64,000 bases of DNA, from NCBI RefSeq assembly GCF_030930995.1, contig NZ_CP133217.1:4191905-4255904 (forward strand), read 5' to 3'. The translations under genes were made by a program, and so were the position numbers. Positions 43,740-52,948 of this stretch are shown here, piece by piece. The DNA comes from Thiothrix subterranea (GTDB lineage Bacteria > Pseudomonadota > Gammaproteobacteria > Thiotrichales > Thiotrichaceae). The notes under the pieces were generated by a model. It saw only the letters and a list, made by a program, of their open reading frames with translations, did not search any database and had not been told where the DNA came from. Position 1 is the stretch's first letter. Each line of letters begins with the position of its first letter.

Positions 43740-45980
43740 ATGAAACCGACCCCGCTGGAAATCGCCCTTGAGCGCATTGAAGAATGCCGCCGCACCCGCT
43801 CGACCGAACTCGACTTGAGCGAGCTTAATCTGGATGAAATACCGGAACAGGTGTTTGAACTGACGTGGCTGGAAAAGCTGGATGTATGGAAAAACAATAT
43901 CAGAGACTTCAGTGCGTTGGATCACGCACCACACTTGCAGACGCTTGACTGTCGCTTTAATAAAATCAGTCACTTAACGCTCAACGACTTACCAGAATTG
44001 CAATCACTTAACTGTGATTATAACCAGATCAGCCACTTAATGCTCAGCAGATTACCAAGATTGCAATCACTTGACTGTCGCTTTAATCAGATCAGTCATT
44101 TAACGCTCAGCGACTTACCAGAATTGCAACTACTTAACTGTAATTATAACCAAATCAGTCATTTAACGCTTAGCGGCTTACCAGCATTGCAATCACTTAA
44201 CTGTGATAATAACCAAATCAGTCATTTAACGCTTAGCGGCTTACCAGCATTGCAATCACTTAACTGTTATTATAACCAGATCAGCCACTTAATGCTCAGC
44301 AGATTACCAAGATTGCAATCACTTAACTGTGATTATAACCAGATCAGCCACTTAATGCTCAGCAGATTACCAAGATTGCAATCACTTGACTGTCGCTTTA
44401 ATCAGATCAGTCACTTAACGCTCAGCAACTTGCCAGCATTGCAATCACTTAAATGTAGTCACAACAAAATCAGCGACCTATCAAGCATCAATGACTTGAC
44501 CTCCTTGCAATCACTTGACTGTCGCTTTAATCAGATCAATCGCTTAACGCTCAGCGACTTACCAGCATTGCAATCACTTGACTGTGATTGTAACCAGATC
44601 AGTCACTTAACACTCAGCGGCTTACCAGCATTGCAATCGATTGGCTGTCACTCTAATCAGATCAGCCACCACCACCTAACCCTCAGCGGCTTACCTGCCT
44701 TACAATCTCTTAACTGTCGCTCAAATCAGATTAGAGACCTGTCTCCGTTCAGCGACTTGCCAACCTTGCAATCACTTACCTGTAACAATAACCAGATCAG
44801 AGACCTGTCGCTGCTCAGCGGCTTGTCAGCTTTGCAATCGCTCGACTGTAACAATAATAAAATCAGTCACTTAATACTAAGCGACTTGCCAAACTTACAA
44901 TCGATTGACTGTCGCCTTAACCAAATAAGTCACTTAACGCTTAGCGGCTTGCCAGAATTGCAATCGATTGACTGTAGCGTCAACCAGATCAGCCACTTAA
45001 CGCTCAGCAGCTTGCCAGCATTGCAATTGCTTGATTGTAACAGAAACCAAATCAGCCACTTAACACTCAGCGGCTTGCCAGAATTGCAATCGATTGACTG
45101 TCGCTTTAACCAGATCAGCAACTTAACACTCAGTGGCTTACCAGCTTTACAATCGCTTTATTGTAACAATAATCAGATCAGAAATCTGTCACTCATCTAC
45201 AATTTGGTAATGTCCGAGCAGTTACAGAAGCTCCACCTGTACGGTAATCCGGCTATTGGGATTCCTTCCAGTATATTAGGGAATACTATATCCGATGATT
45301 GCATTGAAAATCTGAAAAACTATTGGCTCGATCTCGACCAAGGCAAGGAAAGGCAACAGCAGTTGAAAGTGCAATTCGTGGGTAACGGTCGAGTTGGCAA
45401 AACCACGCTGGCGTATGCGCTGGAACACAAACGCGCCCCCAGCGAACCGTTCAAATCCACCCACGGCATTGTCATCAAGGAAATCCAGCAAACATTGGAT
45501 GATGAAGATGAGTCTGTCACCTTGCAACTCTGGGATTTTGGCGGACAGGAAATTTATCACGCCACCCACCGCCTGTTCCTGTCAGACGATTGCCTGTACC
45601 TGTTGCTGTGGGCAGAAGAAACCGAAGAACACCCGGATGAAACCCGTCACCCGGTCAGCTATTGGCTAGAGTTGATCCACGACCTGGGTAAAACCAGCTC
45701 CATTATTCTGGTCAAGAACCAGATTGACCGAGCTGACCGTTTGCCGACCAGACCAGCAGGGTTAAGCGACGACATGCCTGGTGTTAAACAAATCCGGCAG
45801 GAAGTAAAAATATCTGCCATGCAATATCGAGGTATGCCTGCTTTGCGGGGGGCAATTGAATCCGTGCTGGAAGAACTTCAACAGGAGATTTGTCTGGAAT
45901 TACCGACCTCATGGTTACAAGTACAACGGGAGCTAAAACAACTCAACCAGAAATCTATCCCCTCATACGCGCCAACTTAA
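43740..45980 (+). CDS. LRR-Roc-COR (Roco) protein, N-terminal part, interrupted by IS
   Basis: This is the first 741 codons of a Roco protein; the last six residues and the stop come from the inserted element. Residues about 60-490 are some 20 leucine-rich repeats of mostly 21 residues, of the type LPALQSLNCDYNQISHLTLS. A Ras-like Roc GTPase follows: P-loop GNGRVGKT (548-555), DFGGQ (599-603) and NQID (660-663). The start of COR lies near 700. Removing the element and one 11-bp target copy restores a frame of 1159 codons ending in a TIR domain (next part at 47.4-48.7 kb). As it stands, a truncated 746-residue product without the TIR effector would be made. Roco-TIR proteins are counted among bacterial STAND-like defence candidates. 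Confidence 0.88.
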   Translation: MKPTPLEIALERIEECRRTRSTELDLSELNLDEIPEQVFELTWLEKLDVWKNNIRDFSALDHAPHLQTLDCRFNKISHLTLNDLPELQSLNCDYNQISHLMLSRLPRLQSLDCRFNQISHLTLSDLPELQLLNCNYNQISHLTLSGLPALQSLNCDNNQISHLTLSGLPALQSLNCYYNQISHLMLSRLPRLQSLNCDYNQISHLMLSRLPRLQSLDCRFNQISHLTLSNLPALQSLKCSHNKISDLSSINDLTSLQSLDCRFNQINRLTLSDLPALQSLDCDCNQISHLTLSGLPALQSIGCHSNQISHHHLTLSGLPALQSLNCRSNQIRDLSPFSDLPTLQSLTCNNNQIRDLSLLSGLSALQSLDCNNNKISHLILSDLPNLQSIDCRLNQISHLTLSGLPELQSIDCSVNQISHLTLSSLPALQLLDCNRNQISHLTLSGLPELQSIDCRFNQISNLTLSGLPALQSLYCNNNQIRNLSLIYNLVMSEQLQKLHLYGNPAIGIPSSILGNTISDDCIENLKNYWLDLDQGKERQQQLKVQFVGNGRVGKTTLAYALEHKRAPSEPFKSTHGIVIKEIQQTLDDEDESVTLQLWDFGGQEIYHATHRLFLSDDCLYLLLWAEETEEHPDETRHPVSYWLELIHDLGKTSSIILVKNQIDRADRLPTRPAGLSDDMPGVKQIRQEVKISAMQYRGMPALRGAIESVLEELQQEICLELPTSWLQVQRELKQLNQKSIPSYAPT
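43930..45190 (+). repeat. 63-bp tandem repeat array coding for leucine-rich repeats
   Basis: About 20 units of mainly 63 bp. Several are almost identical at the DNA level, for example the blocks starting near 44038, 44278 and 44341, which share CTCAGCAGATTACCAAGATT. A few units have insertions (SSINDLTS and HHH). The near-identity points to recent internal duplication or conversion. The period is codon-exact and in frame. Confidence 0.9.
45953..45963. repeat. Target-site duplication, left copy
   Basis: ATCTATCCCCT, repeated exactly at 47404-47414 on the other side of the IS element. Eleven bp is the usual range for IS4-type insertions. Confidence 0.9.
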
Positions 45981-47403
45981 GCCCCTAACCCCTTGTTTCC
46001 TCTTGAAAACAAGATATGGCAACTCCATGTAGGATACTTTTACCGACCAAAGTGAAAGTTCCCATGAAGTTGCCACCATTATTAGATACCCGTTTTGCCC
46101 AATTCCTGCAAGTGTTACCTGCCGATTATCACGAACAAGCGTATGCCTTCAAAGCCTTCGCCCGTCCCCGCAAGATCAAAAGCCCGCTGCAATTGCTCCA
46201 GTTAGTGCTGGCGTACTGCGGCTTGGACTTGTCGCTACGCAGTTGCGCCGGGGAGGTTGCCCAGAGGCAGGGCTATCTCAGTGATACAGCCGTAAAAAAA
46301 GACTGGAGGCTTGTGTTCCGTGGGTAAAATCCCTGCTGGCAGGCGTATTTGGGCTAAGCGAGATTGTCGATAGCGGCAAACTCCGCTTCATTGTCATTGA
46401 CGGTTCGACCGTGCAAGAACCGGGTGCGACAGCCACGACGTACCGCCTGCATATCGCCATTGATTTGATCAACCTCAGCCTGCATCAAGTGGAAGTCACT
46501 ACCGATAAAGAAGGCGAAAACCTCGACCATTACACGCTGGCAGCAGGCGATGTGGTGCTGATTGACCGGGGTTATAACCAACCCAAAACGCTTGTCCCTT
46601 TCATCGACCGAGGCGGTGATGTGGTATTACGCTACAACGTCCACAGCATGAACCTGTATGAAGATGGCGAAGGAGATGATGCCGGACGCCTAGTCAAAAT
46701 CGACTGGTACACGCGCTTACGCAAGCTGGGCAAACGCCCCAGTTGTGTGCCGGTTTGGTTATGTCATGGCAACAAACGCATCCAGGGCTACCTTCACGCG
46801 ATCCCCTTACCCGAAGAAAAAGCCGCACAAGCGCGGCGCAAAGCCAAACAACGCGCCAAAGACAAGGGACGCAACCCCAGCACGGAAGCCCTTTGCCTGA
46901 GCGAATGGGTACTGATTTTCACGTCATTACCGCCTGAAGTCCTGTGTACCACCACCGCATCCGCACTCTACCGTGTCCGCTGGCAGGTTGAATTGGTGAT
47001 CAAACGTCTCAAAAGTTTGCTGAATGTCGATGAGCTACGGGCGCACAAAGGCTCAAAACTGGCTGAACTGTATCTACACGGCAAATTATTGTACGCCGCC
47101 GTGCTGGAAAAGATGACGCAAAGTCGCTTTGCCAATGCCAAACGTAAACTCGATAACCCCCGCCGACTCACCGATTGGCGACTTTGGAAAACCGTCGCGA
47201 ATGACCTCAACGCGGGCATCAAAGCCTGTTTCCCTGTTGATGCCCGCTTTGAGGATGACAACATCAAGAGTTTGAGCGAACGCCCCAGAAAGCGGACGTT
47301 GCAATGTTTGCCCAGCCCCATTCTTGCTCTGTTGAACCAATGCCGAGAAATGGCGTTGAGCCGTGTTTAATCAAGGGGATAGGGGCTTAAGTTGGCGCGT
47401 ATG
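45964..47403 (+). mobile_element. IS4-family insertion sequence inside Roco gene (1440 bp)
   Basis: The ends are 31-bp terminal inverted repeats starting CATACGCGCCAACTTAAG (45964-45994 and 47373-47403) that differ at one position. The element is flanked by an 11-bp direct repeat and carries one transposase gene in two overlapping frames. It sits in the Roc-COR region of the Roco gene; precise excision would restore the frame. Confidence 0.95.
46016..47370 (+). CDS. IS4-family transposase, needs -1 frameshift at A7
   Basis: A DDE transposase of about 451 residues if the frames are joined. Frame 1 (46016 to 46327) encodes the N-terminal DNA-binding part; frame 2 holds the catalytic domain. 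The first Asp is in FIVIDGSTV, the second in VVLIDRGYNQP, and the Glu in YRVRWQVELVIKRLKS (the Y-R-E-K signature of IS4 elements). The frames meet at A AAA AAA (46294-46300), where a -1 slip turns VKKDW into VKKRLEACVPWVKS. This may be programmed slippage, or a one-base loss that kills the gene. An alternative start is the ATG at 46064. Confidence 0.85.
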
Positions 47404-47414
47404 ATCTATCCCCT
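47404..47414. repeat. Target-site duplication, right copy
   Basis: Exact copy of the 11 bp at 45953-45963, marking the right insertion border. Confidence 0.9.
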
Positions 47415-48670
47415 TCGTCCATTTCAAACAGCTTTGTATCAAAGCCGGAATCAGTCACGCCGAATGGTTCGCGGGTTATCTGCATAAAACCGGCGCATTG
47501 TTTTACCGCGAAGGCACATTTCAGGATCAGATCATCCTCGACCAGAACTGGGCGATTAATGCCGTCTACCGGGTGTTTGACCCTCAGGCTTGCCGGGATG
47601 AAGTGGAAGAAAGGCGCGGGCGTTTTAAAGGCAAACTCACCCGCACTTTATGGCCAGAAGCCGATGACACAGAACGGGAAATTTACATCGACTTCATGCG
47701 CAATTGCGGCATCTGCTACGAACCCAGACAGCCAAACCAGCATGGCAACCAACCCTTCGCCGAACGCGAATTCATCATCCCCGCACTACTACCACTGACC
47801 AGCAAAGCCAAAACCGCATGGGGAAACAGCCGCCCAGATGATTGGCAACTCGACATCGAATACCCCTTCCTGCACCGCAGCATTATCGAGCGCATGATCC
47901 TACGCATCGGCGAAACCTATGAAGGGGAACCGTGGCGCACTGGCATTTTCTGCGAAACCGACGAAGGTCAATTGCTGCTGGAATGCGAATACGCTAACAA
48001 ACAACAATCCACCCAAGGGCGTTTGCACTTCCAGTTACGTGGCAGTCAGCCTGAGCGTCTGGTATACGCACTACGCAAACTGGTCAGCAGAACCAGCCCG
48101 CACCGCCGCTATCAAGAATACTTCAGCAAAGCAGGCGCAGAGCGCACCCTGTTACCCGAATTCAAGGACGAAGCCATGCAACACCCATCCAAACTGGACG
48201 CAAGCAAACCCGCAGACAAAACCATCAAGCTGTTTATCTCCTATTCCCACGCCGACGAAGCCCACAAAGAGCGGCTGGAAAAACACCTGAAAGCCATCAG
48301 CCACACCTTACCACTGACGGCATGGAGCGACCGCCATCTGTTTGCTGGCGAGGCGGTGGATGAGCAAATCTTCCAGCAATTGAATACCGCCGATATTGTC
48401 CTGCTGCTGGTCAGCCCGGATTTCATCAATTCCGACTACTGTTTCACCAAGGAAATGGAACGCGCCTTGGAACGCTACAAGGATGAAGGCAACGTGGTGA
48501 TTCCGGTCATCATCCGCCACACCGCAAGCTGGCGTAACCACAAAATCGGGCAAATCGTCGCCCTGCCCAAAGACGGCAAACCACTGGCAAAATGGGACGA
48601 CGCCGATGAATTCTGGGGTAGCGTGGAAGACGGCATCCGTGATCAGGTCAACAAATGCCTGCAAGCCTAA
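47414..48670 (+). CDS. Roco protein C-terminal part: COR remainder and TIR domain
   Basis: The 418 codons that continue the Roco frame after the IS. The first usable start in frame is a TTG at 47498; translation without the N-terminal part is uncertain. The COR-type region (FYREGTFQDQIILDQNWAIN, about 760-1000 in the restored protein) is followed by a TIR domain from about 1011: TIKLFISYSHADEAH, AWSDRHLFAGEAVDEQIF, and the putative catalytic Glu in CFTKEMERAL (about E1088). It is therefore the separated effector end of the gene at 43.7 kb. Confidence 0.85.
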   Translation, partial: FVHFKQLCIKAGISHAEWFAGYLHKTGALFYREGTFQDQIILDQNWAINAVYRVFDPQACRDEVEERRGRFKGKLTRTLWPEADDTEREIYIDFMRNCGICYEPRQPNQHGNQPFAEREFIIPALLPLTSKAKTAWGNSRPDDWQLDIEYPFLHRSIIERMILRIGETYEGEPWRTGIFCETDEGQLLLECEYANKQQSTQGRLHFQLRGSQPERLVYALRKLVSRTSPHRRYQEYFSKAGAERTLLPEFKDEAMQHPSKLDASKPADKTIKLFISYSHADEAHKERLEKHLKAISHTLPLTAWSDRHLFAGEAVDEQIFQQLNTADIVLLLVSPDFINSDYCFTKEMERALERYKDEGNVVIPVIIRHTASWRNHKIGQIVALPKDGKPLAKWDDADEFWGSVEDGIRDQVNKCLQA

Positions 48671-48722
48671 CCGCAAGCAGTGGTCGTACTGGCGATATGT
48701 ACCCGCAAACGTGAAATGTGTT

Positions 48723-49013
48723 TCATAAACTCCCCCGTTGGCGCGGCGTAGTTTGCAGGTCGGCAATGGTTTGCGGTGGCTTTTCCGCAAACAAGCGATT
48801 GAAGTCATCCATGCAATTCAGGGCGAACGCGAGTTTCAGCAAGCTGTGGAAACTGATTTGCCCCGTATTTTCAAAGCGTTTGATGCTGGCTTCGGCAACG
48901 CCGGATTTTTCTGCCAAGGTGCGGCGCGTGAAGTTGGCTGCCAGCCGTTGTGCTTTGGCTTGGGCTGCGATGGTTTTCAGCAGTGTGTCGGGCGCTTGGA
49001 AAATAATAGGCAT
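48723..49013 (-). CDS. XRE-family helix-turn-helix regulator
   Basis: A 96-residue regulator with one Cro/C1 HTH (about 15-70: QRLAANFTRRTLAEKSGVAE, then IKRFENTGQISFHSLLKL). Similar proteins often pair with HipA-type toxins or act as phage-like repressors, but no hipA is adjacent. It is convergent with the Roco-TIR end and may belong to that cluster. The upstream 49020-49080 stretch is AT-rich and likely holds its promoter. Confidence 0.88.
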   Translation of the reverse strand: MPIIFQAPDTLLKTIAAQAKAQRLAANFTRRTLAEKSGVAEASIKRFENTGQISFHSLLKLAFALNCMDDFNRLFAEKPPQTIADLQTTPRQRGSL

Positions 49014-49195
49014 TATATTGCCCCTAAAATCATAAAAATGTGTTTAACGGATATTATAGTATCTTTTAGTTATATTGCTAAGACACTTTCATCCTATAAC
49101 AACGCTAACATGGCGTATCCGTGAAAAAAGGCCGGGGTTGGACTTGCGGAGGCATTCCCGCAGACAATGCATTTTTCATTCGGGGATAGCCCATC

Positions 49196-50074
49196 ATGAC
49201 ACCACGCAACCTGTTTGACCTGATCCTGCTGGCTGCCCTGTGGGGCGGGTCGTTTCTGTTCATGCGCTATGCAGCGCCGTCATTCGGGGCGGTGGCGCTG
49301 ATTTGGCTGCGGGTAGCGATTGCGGCGGCGTGCCTGTTGCCGTTGTTATGGTGGCGTGGGCAAAGTGGGCTGTTGCGGCAAAATATGGGCGCAATGCTGG
49401 TGGTGGGTTTGCTCAATTCCGCCGTGCCGTTTGTGCTAATTGCTTGGGCGGTGCTGTCGATTACATCCGGGCTGGCGTCGATTCTGAATGCGGTCACGCC
49501 GATTTTTACCGCGCTAATTGGCGCATTGTGGCTGAATGAGCGGCTCAGCAAGTCGCAGATGCTGGGTTTGCTGATCGGGTTTGTCGGGGTATTGCTGCTG
49601 GCAGCGGACAAGGCCGATTTCAAAGCGGGCGGTTCTGGCTGGGCGATTGTGGCGCTGCTGGGCGCGACCTTGTGCTACGGAATTGTGACCCATTACACCC
49701 GGCACAAGCTGGCGGGGGTTCCCTCATTAGTCACGGCAACCGGGGCGCAACTGGCGGCGGCTATTGTGTTGTTGCCATTAGCGTATGCATTTTGGCCTGC
49801 GGTTATGCCTGACGTTAAGGCATGGCTGGCGGTGATTGGGCTGGGCGTGGGGTGTACTGCGCTGGCGTTCGCGCTGTTTTTCCGGTTACTCGCGCAAGTG
49901 GGGGCATCACGGGCGGTGACGGTCACGTTTTTGATTCCGGTGTTCGGGGTGTTGTGGGGCAGCCTGTTTCTGGGTGAAACGGTGAGTGCGTCGATGCTGG
50001 TGGGTGGGGCAGTGATTGTGTTGGGAACGGCGCTGGCAACAGGGGTGGTGCGTTTGCCCGCCGTTTTAGCTTAA
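49196..50074 (+). CDS. EamA/DMT-family transporter
   Basis: A 292-residue inner-membrane protein with ten predicted membrane segments as two EamA repeats (LILLAALWGGSFLFMRYA and ATLCYGIVTHYTRHKL mark the repeat starts), typical of RhaT/EamA metabolite exporters. The substrate cannot be told. It starts with an ATG at 49196. Confidence 0.9.
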   Translation: MTPRNLFDLILLAALWGGSFLFMRYAAPSFGAVALIWLRVAIAAACLLPLLWWRGQSGLLRQNMGAMLVVGLLNSAVPFVLIAWAVLSITSGLASILNAVTPIFTALIGALWLNERLSKSQMLGLLIGFVGVLLLAADKADFKAGGSGWAIVALLGATLCYGIVTHYTRHKLAGVPSLVTATGAQLAAAIVLLPLAYAFWPAVMPDVKAWLAVIGLGVGCTALAFALFFRLLAQVGASRAVTVTFLIPVFGVLWGSLFLGETVSASMLVGGAVIVLGTALATGVVRLPAVLA

Positions 50075-50108
50075 GATCACGCCTTTACAGCCAGCTCAGG
50101 TCAATACC

Positions 50109-50576
50109 ATGTCAGACAATGCCAGCAACCCCGCCGAACCCGTGTGGACAGTTGTCCAACAAGCCGCCGCCGATGACGGTTTACACCTGTTACGGCTGCT
50201 GGATGTGGGGGTAAATTTCCCGTTTCGGAATTACCCGGAACGCTTCAGCATTTTGTGGGAATTTACCGAACTCGACGCCGAAGGCTTGCCCAGTGCGACA
50301 GAACTCACCCGCATGAAGGATTTTGAAAACGCCTTGTGCGCGGTGATGCAAGCCGACCATGCCGCCTTATTGGTAATGGTGTTCACCGAGCCTACCCACC
50401 GCGAATTTATCTGGTTGGCACGGAATAAATCCGCTTTCACAAATCGGCTCAATACGGCGGAAAGTTTGGGCGCGAAACTCCCCATCACCCTTGACCACGA
50501 AACCGATACGCAGGGCGATTTCTACCTGTCGTATGCGACAAAAGTGGTGGAACGTTTGAAACCAGCAGCGACATAA
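50109..50576 (+). CDS. Hypothetical protein, possibly DUF695-like (155 aa)
   Basis: A 155-residue soluble protein without signal peptide. It contains a strand-rich stretch FSILWEFTELDAEGLP, a helix EDALCAVMQADHAA-like region, then LLVMVFTEPTHREFIWLAR, which resembles DUF695-type proteins, though I am not sure. It may share a transcript with the EamA gene 35 bp upstream. Confidence 0.6.
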   Translation: MSDNASNPAEPVWTVVQQAAADDGLHLLRLLDVGVNFPFRNYPERFSILWEFTELDAEGLPSATELTRMKDFENALCAVMQADHAALLVMVFTEPTHREFIWLARNKSAFTNRLNTAESLGAKLPITLDHETDTQGDFYLSYATKVVERLKPAAT

Positions 50577-50751
50577 ACGTTGCGGTCAAACCGGCGTTAG
50601 CATTGGCGAATATGGAACTGGTGATGTCGCGGTTGGTATGAGTCGTTCCTTGATTAGGGCGGTCTTCAGAACTAGCCGCTGTTTGTCTTGAACTGGGATT
50701 TTTAGGATTAACGCCGATTCCATGGCAGCAAACACGCGGATAAATTAGTCA

Positions 50752-52281
50752 CTACATCCAACTCCGCCCGCTGCTTTCCGCCTGATACAAGCTGTCATTC
50801 ACAATGCGCTTACACGCTACCCAGGGAATGAACGGCACACCTTGAGCGCCCGACGCAAACACCAGCCGCACATGGCACAAGTTTTTGCGTTGCAACCACC
50901 AGCTTTGCGCATAACTCACCTGCTGCACCTTAAAAATCGGCAGGCAATAATAATTCACCCCAATCAGCCCTTTGCGGATATACAGAAACTGACTATCCAG
51001 TGCATACCCCCAGCGTCGCCAACGCAACACAATCAACCCGCCTACCCAAGCCCCTATCAGTAACACGACGTTTGCCAATAGCGGCGAGTCAGGGCGCAAC
51101 AGCCATTGCGACAGCCCAACCATCACCAAACAAAACAACGCCGGTCGGATTAAAAAACGCCAATCAATCGGCTGAAACACCACCTCGGCTAAACGCTGCT
51201 CTGGCAACGCCTCTGCCAGCAGCGCCTGCGCATCCATCGGCGTAACGGCAGGAATCATAATCCGCCCTGCTTCGGCTAAATCAGCCCGTGGTGCTTGAAT
51301 TTGCTCGAAACGCACATTGCAGCGCCCAAACACACGATCCAGCCAGCTTTGTTGCAACTGCACCCATTGCAAGCGTGACAGTTTCATACTTACTTCGTGG
51401 CGGGTGAATAAGCCGCAACGCTGGATATAACGTTCGCCCCGCTGCACCAAGCTGTAATCAAAAAAGCTCAACATCGCACCAGCGACCGACAACAACCCCA
51501 TGATCGTCACCACCAACAACACAATACCTAACGCCAGCACGACCAGCCAGCTCAGTGATTGCTGCGTAGGGTCAAAATACTGCAACACATCAACGCCCAA
51601 CGTTTCCAACCGCCCGCTGATCCGTTCGAGCGCGTTGTCCCAAAACGGTGTCGTTGCCGCCAAAAACACCCACACCCGGTTATTGCTAATCCCATAAATC
51701 AGCAAATCGCCCACACTGCGCCGATTAAGCAGCCGTTCGCTCGGAATTGCATCTGTCACATCATCAATATCGCTGGCAATGGTATCTTGGGTAATTGTTG
51801 TGATTGAATGCGCGGCATAAATGGCGTGTTGCAAGGCTTCCGCTTGTAAACGCGACAACGCGACCAGTTGCGCCTCTTCGCGACTAGAACCGGCGGTATC
51901 CAACTGCACCATCACATGATCCGTGAAGCGATAATACAAAGGCTGCTCCAGTTTCACATTTTGAATGCGCTCGAACGGCAGGTTGAGTTGGGTTTTTTGA
52001 ATAATTCCCGCCTGAATATCCACCGTGTCGCCGCTCACACGAAACTGGTAAAAATAATAGCGCAACACCGCAATACCCGCGAACAAGCCCAAGCCTAGCA
52101 ACATTACCCCCAGCGTCAGCAGTGGCGAATCCTGCAAGCCCCGATACGTGAAAATGGTGAGTGGAATGAGGTAAAACACACTGCCAAACACCGCCTGCAA
52201 ACTTTGCAAACTGAAATACAGCAACGCAATCGGCGATAAATGCTGCCAATTTTCCAGCTTTTGCAGCGCATTATCCGCCAT
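50752..52281 (-). CDS. Membrane protein with bacterial PH domains, YdbT-like
   Basis: A 509-residue protein with paired membrane segments near residues 20-70, 225-265 and 380-420 and three bPH2-type domains between them (KTQLNLPFERIQNVKLEQPL; MKLSRLQWVQLQQSWLDR; NYYCLPIFKVQQVSYAQS). The family's function is not settled. The start at 52281 overlaps the stop of the upstream partner by 11 bp, reproducing the E. coli ydbS-ydbT pair. Confidence 0.85.
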   Translation of the reverse strand: MADNALQKLENWQHLSPIALLYFSLQSLQAVFGSVFYLIPLTIFTYRGLQDSPLLTLGVMLLGLGLFAGIAVLRYYFYQFRVSGDTVDIQAGIIQKTQLNLPFERIQNVKLEQPLYYRFTDHVMVQLDTAGSSREEAQLVALSRLQAEALQHAIYAAHSITTITQDTIASDIDDVTDAIPSERLLNRRSVGDLLIYGISNNRVWVFLAATTPFWDNALERISGRLETLGVDVLQYFDPTQQSLSWLVVLALGIVLLVVTIMGLLSVAGAMLSFFDYSLVQRGERYIQRCGLFTRHEVSMKLSRLQWVQLQQSWLDRVFGRCNVRFEQIQAPRADLAEAGRIMIPAVTPMDAQALLAEALPEQRLAEVVFQPIDWRFLIRPALFCLVMVGLSQWLLRPDSPLLANVVLLIGAWVGGLIVLRWRRWGYALDSQFLYIRKGLIGVNYYCLPIFKVQQVSYAQSWWLQRKNLCHVRLVFASGAQGVPFIPWVACKRIVNDSLYQAESSGRSWM

Positions 52282-52813
52282 GCTGTAAATCCTGATGTTG
52301 CAAAATAAACTGCCGCAAGCCTTGCGCCCGCTCGATGGGCAAACCGGGGATTGCAAACGTATACGTACCGCTACCGGCACTGAACACCTGCAAGGTTGCC
52401 AATCCCGCACTGCGCTCAAGCGGGCCGCGTTTCAGCTCAATGTGCTGGATACGGGTCAACGGCTGAATCACCGTATGCCGAAACAACAAGCCCCAACGAA
52501 ACCCTATATCATGCTCGCGCAAGGCATACGCCACGCGCTGATCAGCGAAAATGCCATACACATTGTAAAGCACACTCAAGGCGATCAACCCCAGCATTAC
52601 CCAGCTCGCCAAAGGCTGATAGTCAGCGGTAATGGCAGACAAGAAGGTGTATTCACTGACGAACCAGATAATGAGCAATACCAGCGTCACCAATAAATTT
52701 AGCATGGCATTAAGCGGCATATAGCGCGGCGACAATGCCTGCCAGTCGAACTGTTCAACATCGGGTAAGTCTGCCAATGGCACATTGGCGTTACTGAACG
52801 GTAGGTTTTGCAC
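52271..52813 (-). CDS. Membrane protein with bacterial PH domain, YdbS-like
   Basis: A 180-residue partner of the larger PH-domain protein. Two membrane segments (about 33-53 and 65-90: NLLVTLVLLIIWFVSEY; VMLGLIALSVLYNVYGIF) and one bPH2 domain with TVIQPLTRIQHIELKRGPLE, the conserved family motif. The two genes are translationally coupled. Confidence 0.87.
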   Translation of the reverse strand: MQNLPFSNANVPLADLPDVEQFDWQALSPRYMPLNAMLNLLVTLVLLIIWFVSEYTFLSAITADYQPLASWVMLGLIALSVLYNVYGIFADQRVAYALREHDIGFRWGLLFRHTVIQPLTRIQHIELKRGPLERSAGLATLQVFSAGSGTYTFAIPGLPIERAQGLRQFILQHQDLQHGG

Positions 52814-52948
52814 GGTGCTTCATTCCAAATTGCGTGGATGAGTCACACTCAGATGTTTTAGTTACGTTGTCAATGTAAAGTTGATAAAACTGGTAAGATT
52901 GCGGGCGAACTTTCGCCTTGCGGTGTCACGTTAAACCAAGGAGTTATC

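Noticed and set aside
43930..45190. CRISPR-like array of regularly spaced similar units
   Set aside because: The units are contiguous 63-bp codon-exact repeats coding for leucine-rich repeats in an open frame; there are no unique spacers and no cas genes.
49120..49195. Possible riboswitch upstream of the EamA transporter
   Set aside because: Only a small GCGG/CCGC hairpin is visible and no known riboswitch core could be matched.
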